Source of the DNA: Helicoverpa zea
Lineage: Eukaryota > Arthropoda > Insecta > Lepidoptera > Noctuidae
Length of the DNA stretch: 64,000 nucleotides
Direction of reading: 5' to 3'
NCBI RefSeq assembly: GCF_022581195.2
Contig: NC_061465.1
Location: forward strand, 9,054,501 to 9,118,500
This document shows positions 59,169-64,000 of this stretch, piece by piece (position 1 is the stretch's first letter; every line of letters begins with the position of its first letter). The notes under the pieces are model-generated. The model saw only the letters and a list, made by a program, of their open reading frames with translations. It was not told where the DNA came from and ran no database searches. A program made the translations under genes and the position numbers.

Positions 59169-59597
59169 CTAGCCGTTTTCCCGCGGGTTCACCCGCGTCC
59201 CGTGGGCACTAAGGCCCGTACCGGGTAAAATATTTAATCTTTGTTACTCGCAGATAATGTTGCTTGCTGCTGAAAGAGTTTTAAAAATCGGTTCAGTATT
59301 TTTGAGTTTATCCATTACAAAAAAAAAAAAAAAAAAAAAAAAACAAAAATACAAATATTTCCTCTTTATAATATTAGTGTGTGTGGTGTGTTGCATCAGA
59401 TTTATTACGCGAGCGGTTTCCCCCGCGTCCCGTTGAATCTAAACGCACCCGTATTCAAATTAGTGTATAGAATAGCCTTCCTCGACGAGTGGGATAGCTC
59501 ACAATAAAATACATTTTCAGATCGATTATAGTTAATGAGTTTAACGTAATCAAAGAAACATACTCTTCAGTTTTATAATATTAGTATAGATAGATAG
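59169..59597. repeat. Two family C copies in tandem, with a long A-tract
   Basis: 59169-59380 begins 'ctagccgttttcccgcgggt', contains an A-run of about 24 bases (59320-59343) and ends 'ataatattagtgtg'. 59407-59597 begins 'cgagcggtttcccccgcg' and ends 'ataatattagtatagata'. Both have the same orientation. Confidence 0.65.
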
Positions 59598-61857
59598 ATG
59601 AATGGCTGGTAGGTAATAATCGCTACTTTCCTCAATCATTATACGGACATCATCTTAACACGCACGATACCTAACTATTTAACAGGAAATAGGGAAAGAG
59701 CTACAAAGTCAATGCAAATGACTTGTACGATTCGATACCCTGATTTATCACCGTGTTAGGTTTTCCCACGAACACCTTTTCAGCTACCAAATACCAAGAA
59801 TTTCCTTTGCCCGGAGTTTCAATTAGTGCCAGGAACGAAACAACTGAATGAGGATATTGCTAGAGAGGTACAAAAAAAGCATTTGATTCTTTTGAGTCCT
59901 GGTTTTTAAATCTCAATTATTTATCGTTAATTTCAGTCTTACGTTGTACTATTTAACTCTAACTATAACCTAATCATTTTCATTTGTCAAATCTCCGATT
60001 AGACCAATGGACGGCGATTACAGATACTGTTGGTTATGGTTTGGTTATCGTTGTAGTTAAATGATACAACTAGGTTTTAATCACGTCTCAATCTTATTAA
60101 TTTCAATTTTGAAAATAGAATTATGACGCATTTTAGTAGCAAAAAGCAACGCATTAGGTATATTTTTAAGCCATTACCTGATATCGTCTTTTGTTTTTCA
60201 AACTCCGGTTATTGTCCCACACTTGCGCTGCTTTCCTAGTACCTACATAATGTACCTAATGGCATAGCTTACATAGACATAGAATTCAGGTCACAAGCTA
60301 ATAAACTCATTAGATCATGGGAAGTAAGAAATCTTCCGTCATCGCGTGCGTATGAGCACTATTGTTTGTGAAAGATAATTTTCGAGACGCGATGACACTT
60401 TTATCTTGCGCCTAGGTATTGAGGTAATATTGAACTTAGTCTAGTTTATCTTGTGATTGTCTCGTCAAATGAGGAACTGAATTATAAATGTGAAGCTTTG
60501 TTGCTTGCTTGTAATTAGCTGTCTCATGGTGTGCTTAGTTATAATACCTAAGCCTCAACCGTCATGTGCTAGTTCTAATACGTACAACCTAATCCTATTT
60601 TTACTTTATCTTCTTCAAAAATACTACAGGATAATTATGTATTTTTCACTTTGGTATCCCGAAGTTAGGCAGATGCTTTTTCTCGATAAGATTATTCCGA
60701 ATTCCGGAAAACCAGCCAGTTAGCAAGAGAGAGAAAGAATCATATTATTTTGAATACCTACGATATTTTGCAAACTGAAAAATTCTACCGCTGCACAATG
60801 GGTCTCCTGAGTCCTGAAATCAGTTCCCTACGTGCTGACCAGCATATTAGTTTTTATTTTGAACAACATAACTTTAAAAAAATCTTGGAACAAAAGATTG
60901 ACCTCATTGGTTTGACAGTGACAAATTACTATTAATTTATTAATCTCAGATTAAAGCGTGTTGTTTTTGCGTATTTATAGAAATCTTACGCAGGTACCTA
61001 CCAACGTATTTTTTCTATATTTTTTGTTTACTCTGACGTAGGTATGGTATTGTGGTGTATGGCGTTTATGAAAGGTCGTAGTACTTGTAAAACCGCAGCC
61101 GAAGCCGCGGGCAAAGCGTAGCATATTACGTGGCCAATAACATATTTCCTGTAAACTTTTGAAATAGGGAATACCCATGACTTGAAGAAACAATAAAATA
61201 TTCCTCAACCTCTCTCTTTTTACCGATAGGGTTATCAAATAGGTATTGATTTCGGAATGTACCTAAATAGTTTCGAACTTTCTTTGTTCCTATACTTACT
61301 GAGTACATTTTTGGTAGTTTAACAAATTGATACACAGTTAAATAGATGTAATGCAAAGTTTTTTTAATATGTAACGAATATACATCATGAGCCTTTACAG
61401 AGCAAATTAAAATCTGATATCATGTAACATCCCAGATCAACCAACTCAGTAACAACCACTTAAAAACATTTCAGATATCATAACAGGTTTTATTCATTTA
61501 CAATATTTACATAGCATTGTATATTTGCATTTACCTAACAAAGATAATAAATAAATAAAGATAACAGAACGCCTGACGGGAGAAAATGGCGCGTATTTTG
61601 CAAATGACGCAATATTTCATTTAAAAATTCGTGTTTGTTATTTCTATCAAAAAATTACCGCTTGGAAAAATAAATATTTGAATGATCTTTTCTATGGCTT
61701 CTATTAATTGGGCATCATTCATTGAATTATTGAATTTCAATGACATTCAGCATCAGCCTCGTTCGTTTCTTTATTTTCAATATAAATAATGTTTAACAAT
61801 ACTGGGCACATCCATCTGATGTGGAAATAATATGTATTCAAATTAAGATAAGTACCT

Positions 61858-62106
61858 ACATAGGGATAGTAGGTACACAAGGGGAGAACATGAGGGAGTA
61901 TATGGGGAGAGAACATAAAGGTGTGAATTGGAAAAGTACTTGCATAAGAGTTTATAAGGAGAGTACATAGGTATTTTAGTTAAATAAGGGGAGTACATGC
62001 GTGAGTGAATAGAAGAGTAGGTAGGTACCCAATGAGGGGTACAAAAGGGTAGTATATCTATAAAAGAGTACACAAGGGAGTTCATAGTGGGAGTGTATAA
62101 GGCACA
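61858..62106. repeat. Purine-skewed degenerate minisatellite
   Basis: About 250 bp of irregular copies of a 'ggggagtacata'-like unit of roughly 20-25 bp. The plus strand is strongly purine-rich, and the minus-strand 100-codon frame (repeated Tyr-Ser-Pro words) is a by-product. Confidence 0.65.
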
Positions 62107-62890
62107 ACGGTAGATCCGACACTGCGTCAGTCTAAAAAATTCCACTGCTTTACAAAAGCCTCCTCCACATTCTGGGAGGATTTGGCCATGCTCACCACGT
62201 TAGACATGCGAGTTGGTGAGCGCAGTTGTGTAATTTTTCAGTTTTGAAGATGCTGCTGCCCATATCCGTGCAAAGCATTTAATATCCTACTTAGTGCTGT
62301 AGTGCAAGTTTTCACTACTTCATCCGAAAAATCTAACTTGTCAATTCTTACAGCCAATTAATTGGCTACTCAGTAGACAATTTTGATCATTTATACCTTT
62401 CCGCAGCCAAAGTGCAAACTGGCCAGGGTATTGACAATGTGCCCACTGCAGGTCCTAGGTACAGATAAAGAGAAAAATACGTGGAAAAAAAAAACATTTC
62501 GCCAATAATGGTCAGCCCTGTAAACCGCCAGAAGTGGTAATTACAGGCGAGCACACCCACCGGTCTATGTACGTCAGTGCTTACGCAAAACTGGCGGAAA
62601 ATTGTGTGATGGTCACCCTTAAAGCTGGTTTTATTGTAAGTATTTACGGCACTATACCTTTATTTATTCCCATTGCACCAAAACTGTAAAAAATATTGGA
62701 ACACCTTGTGCATAAAATTAAATAAGAATTAAAATTATTAACGGTTTAAACTTAACCCACCTATTGGGTCTTGCAAAAGGTTGAATACTTGCTTTTACTT
62801 ACCTCATTCACTAGTTTCTCAGCACATAACGGCAAATCCATGGCTTTCTAAAATCGCTATAATTCCTGAATTCGGTAGGCAATCTACTAG

Positions 62891-62932
62891 CCGACCCCAA
62901 CATAGTTGGGAAAAGGCTCGGAGGATGATGAT
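62891..62932 (+). mobile_element. 42-bp severely truncated family B SINE insertion
   Basis: Only the last 42 bp of family B (ccgaccccaac to ggatgatgat), flanked by a perfect 17-bp duplication ggtaggcaatctactag (62874-62890 and 62933-62949). A clear case of very short target-primed insertion. Confidence 0.88.
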
Positions 62933-64000
62933 GGTAGGCAATCTACTAGGACATTAAATTTTTACCGACCTTGCATTATTTGACGTTGCCACTAATTTTA
63001 TGTCGGTCATATTAGCTAAACCTAAATATTTTTTATCACAATATGACGTGATGTTTACTATTTTTGACCTAAAATTCGAGCAAGAACCTATGAAAAGGCT
63101 ACGAGATATTTTAATTACGTATCTTTAAATTAAAAACTTGCGCTCTGCTTCAGTGGAAACACCTACCTCTTTTCATGAATAGCCAATGGCGCGGTTCCAT
63201 TAAGACGCAGCGTAGCAGAGCGGAGAGTCGGAGTGGTCCAAAATTTTATGCTGGAAGGTAGGAATTAGGTAGCAACTCTGGCTGAAAAAAAAAAACTCAA
63301 TAGGTACTTTTGCGCCGTTTCTTCACACTGGAAAAAGTGACATCCACTCTGATATCAGAACCTGTAGATATGATACCTGTCACCTTTATAAACTAATTAT
63401 CTTCAAAGTCCCGAGATTAGCAATTGGTAGCAACTAATGGTAGGTGGTAACAATTAGGTAGCAATTCTGTACATCTATTTCGAGGGGATCGGAGAGGGGG
63501 CTGAGTAGTGAAAAAAGTTATGTGTTTCCCCAAAAGCAGGGTGCAGCGCTGAGAAAGAGCAGAAATCTAGCCTGTTTTCCCAATATTTTTAACAACTCCG
63601 TTCTCTGCGCCGATGCTGTTTTCTTTTGTTTTGCTGTTTGTTTGAATAATTTTAGAACAAAATTAAGTGATAAACGTCATTTAACTCGATCGGCTTACTA
63701 TCAAAATCTTAGGAACACTACAATTTAGGTAATTGTTTACGTTAGCCGAAATGATAAGAACGCGCGTCATTCAAAAGTTGAGGTAATTAGGTATCAACGT
63801 CTAGCAGTTGTTAACATTATATTAAAGTTAACACTGTATCATCAGAACGTTGTGATCGTACCTACTTATAAAAAATAATAGTTAAAAAAAACTAAAAAAC
63901 ACGCTTTTTATAGAAAACCGAACTAACAAATAGAAAATAAATTTTAATGAATTTAAATTAAGAAAATAGTGTTAAAAATTTCAATGAATATAAATTAATA

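Larger units (their letters stand above)
57850..64000. other. Upstream of the candidate promoter, no gene seen
   Basis: AT-rich DNA with the family C pair (59.2-59.6 kb), minisatellite (61.9 kb), a 42-bp SINE insertion (62.9 kb), and direct repeats of aattaggtagcaa near 63263 and 63452. A 77-codon frame at 60.5 kb looks signal-peptide-like but has no ATG start (GTG only). Confidence 0.5.

Noticed and set aside
60490..60723. 77-codon frame with a signal-peptide-like start (KLCCLLVISCLMVCLVII)
   Set aside because: Starts with GTG, the nearby ATG is followed at once by TGA, and there are no splice or family features.
61843..62145. 100-codon minus-strand frame with repeated Tyr-Ser-Pro words
   Set aside because: It is a translation of the purine-skewed minisatellite and has no gene context.
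1..64000. Integrated viral, bracoviral or bacterial sequence, and CRISPR arrays
   Set aside because: No viral or bacterial gene, no spaced identical repeats and no long terminal repeats were seen; all multi-copy sequence fits eukaryotic transposable elements.

Overview
This 64 kb window looks like nuclear DNA of a lepidopteran, most likely a noctuid or close relative. It is AT-rich, almost free of long open reading frames, and full of short dispersed repeats. Several match, from memory, families common in Lepidoptera: a SINE-like family ending in a ggatgatgatg tail, a family carrying 'gtctgacactccctcac', an RTE-like tail ending in 'ataatattagtatag', and an 'aaccggccaagtgcgagtcg' repeat. No database search was possible, so family names are by eye.

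Only one host gene is supported. It lies on the minus strand. A GC-rich exon (18673-19394) encodes the first 239 residues of an unrecognised, probably disordered, Ser/Arg-rich protein, with a clean acceptor just before the ATG and a clean donor after codon 239. A non-coding first exon ending in a good donor lies near 56.5 kb. If the two belong together, intron 1 is about 37 kb and fills most of the window. Later coding exons were not found and may lie within or beyond the left 18.6 kb.

Inside that intron, on the same strand, is a non-LTR retrotransposon (about 43.0-47.5 kb). It has an intact endonuclease/reverse-transcriptase ORF2 and an L1-type ORF1, with a probable premature stop near the ORF1 start. 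The intron also holds a nearly perfect 149-bp-armed inverted repeat (37.7-38.1 kb), a 5'-inverted (twin-primed) LINE fragment (52.6 kb), SINE insertions with clear target-site duplications, a SINE nested inside a MITE, and MITEs of the hAT type and with TTAA flanks.

The left 18.6 kb and the right 7 kb hold no gene I can support: mostly single-copy AT-rich DNA with degenerate repeats, a Harbinger-type MITE (14.8 kb), a 120-bp tandem array (57.1 kb) and a purine-skewed minisatellite (61.9 kb). No tRNA, rRNA, CRISPR, viral or bacterial feature was seen. I found no convincing new biological system. The most notable items are the long hairpin in a transcribed intron, the unidentified gene, and the record of recent retrotransposition.
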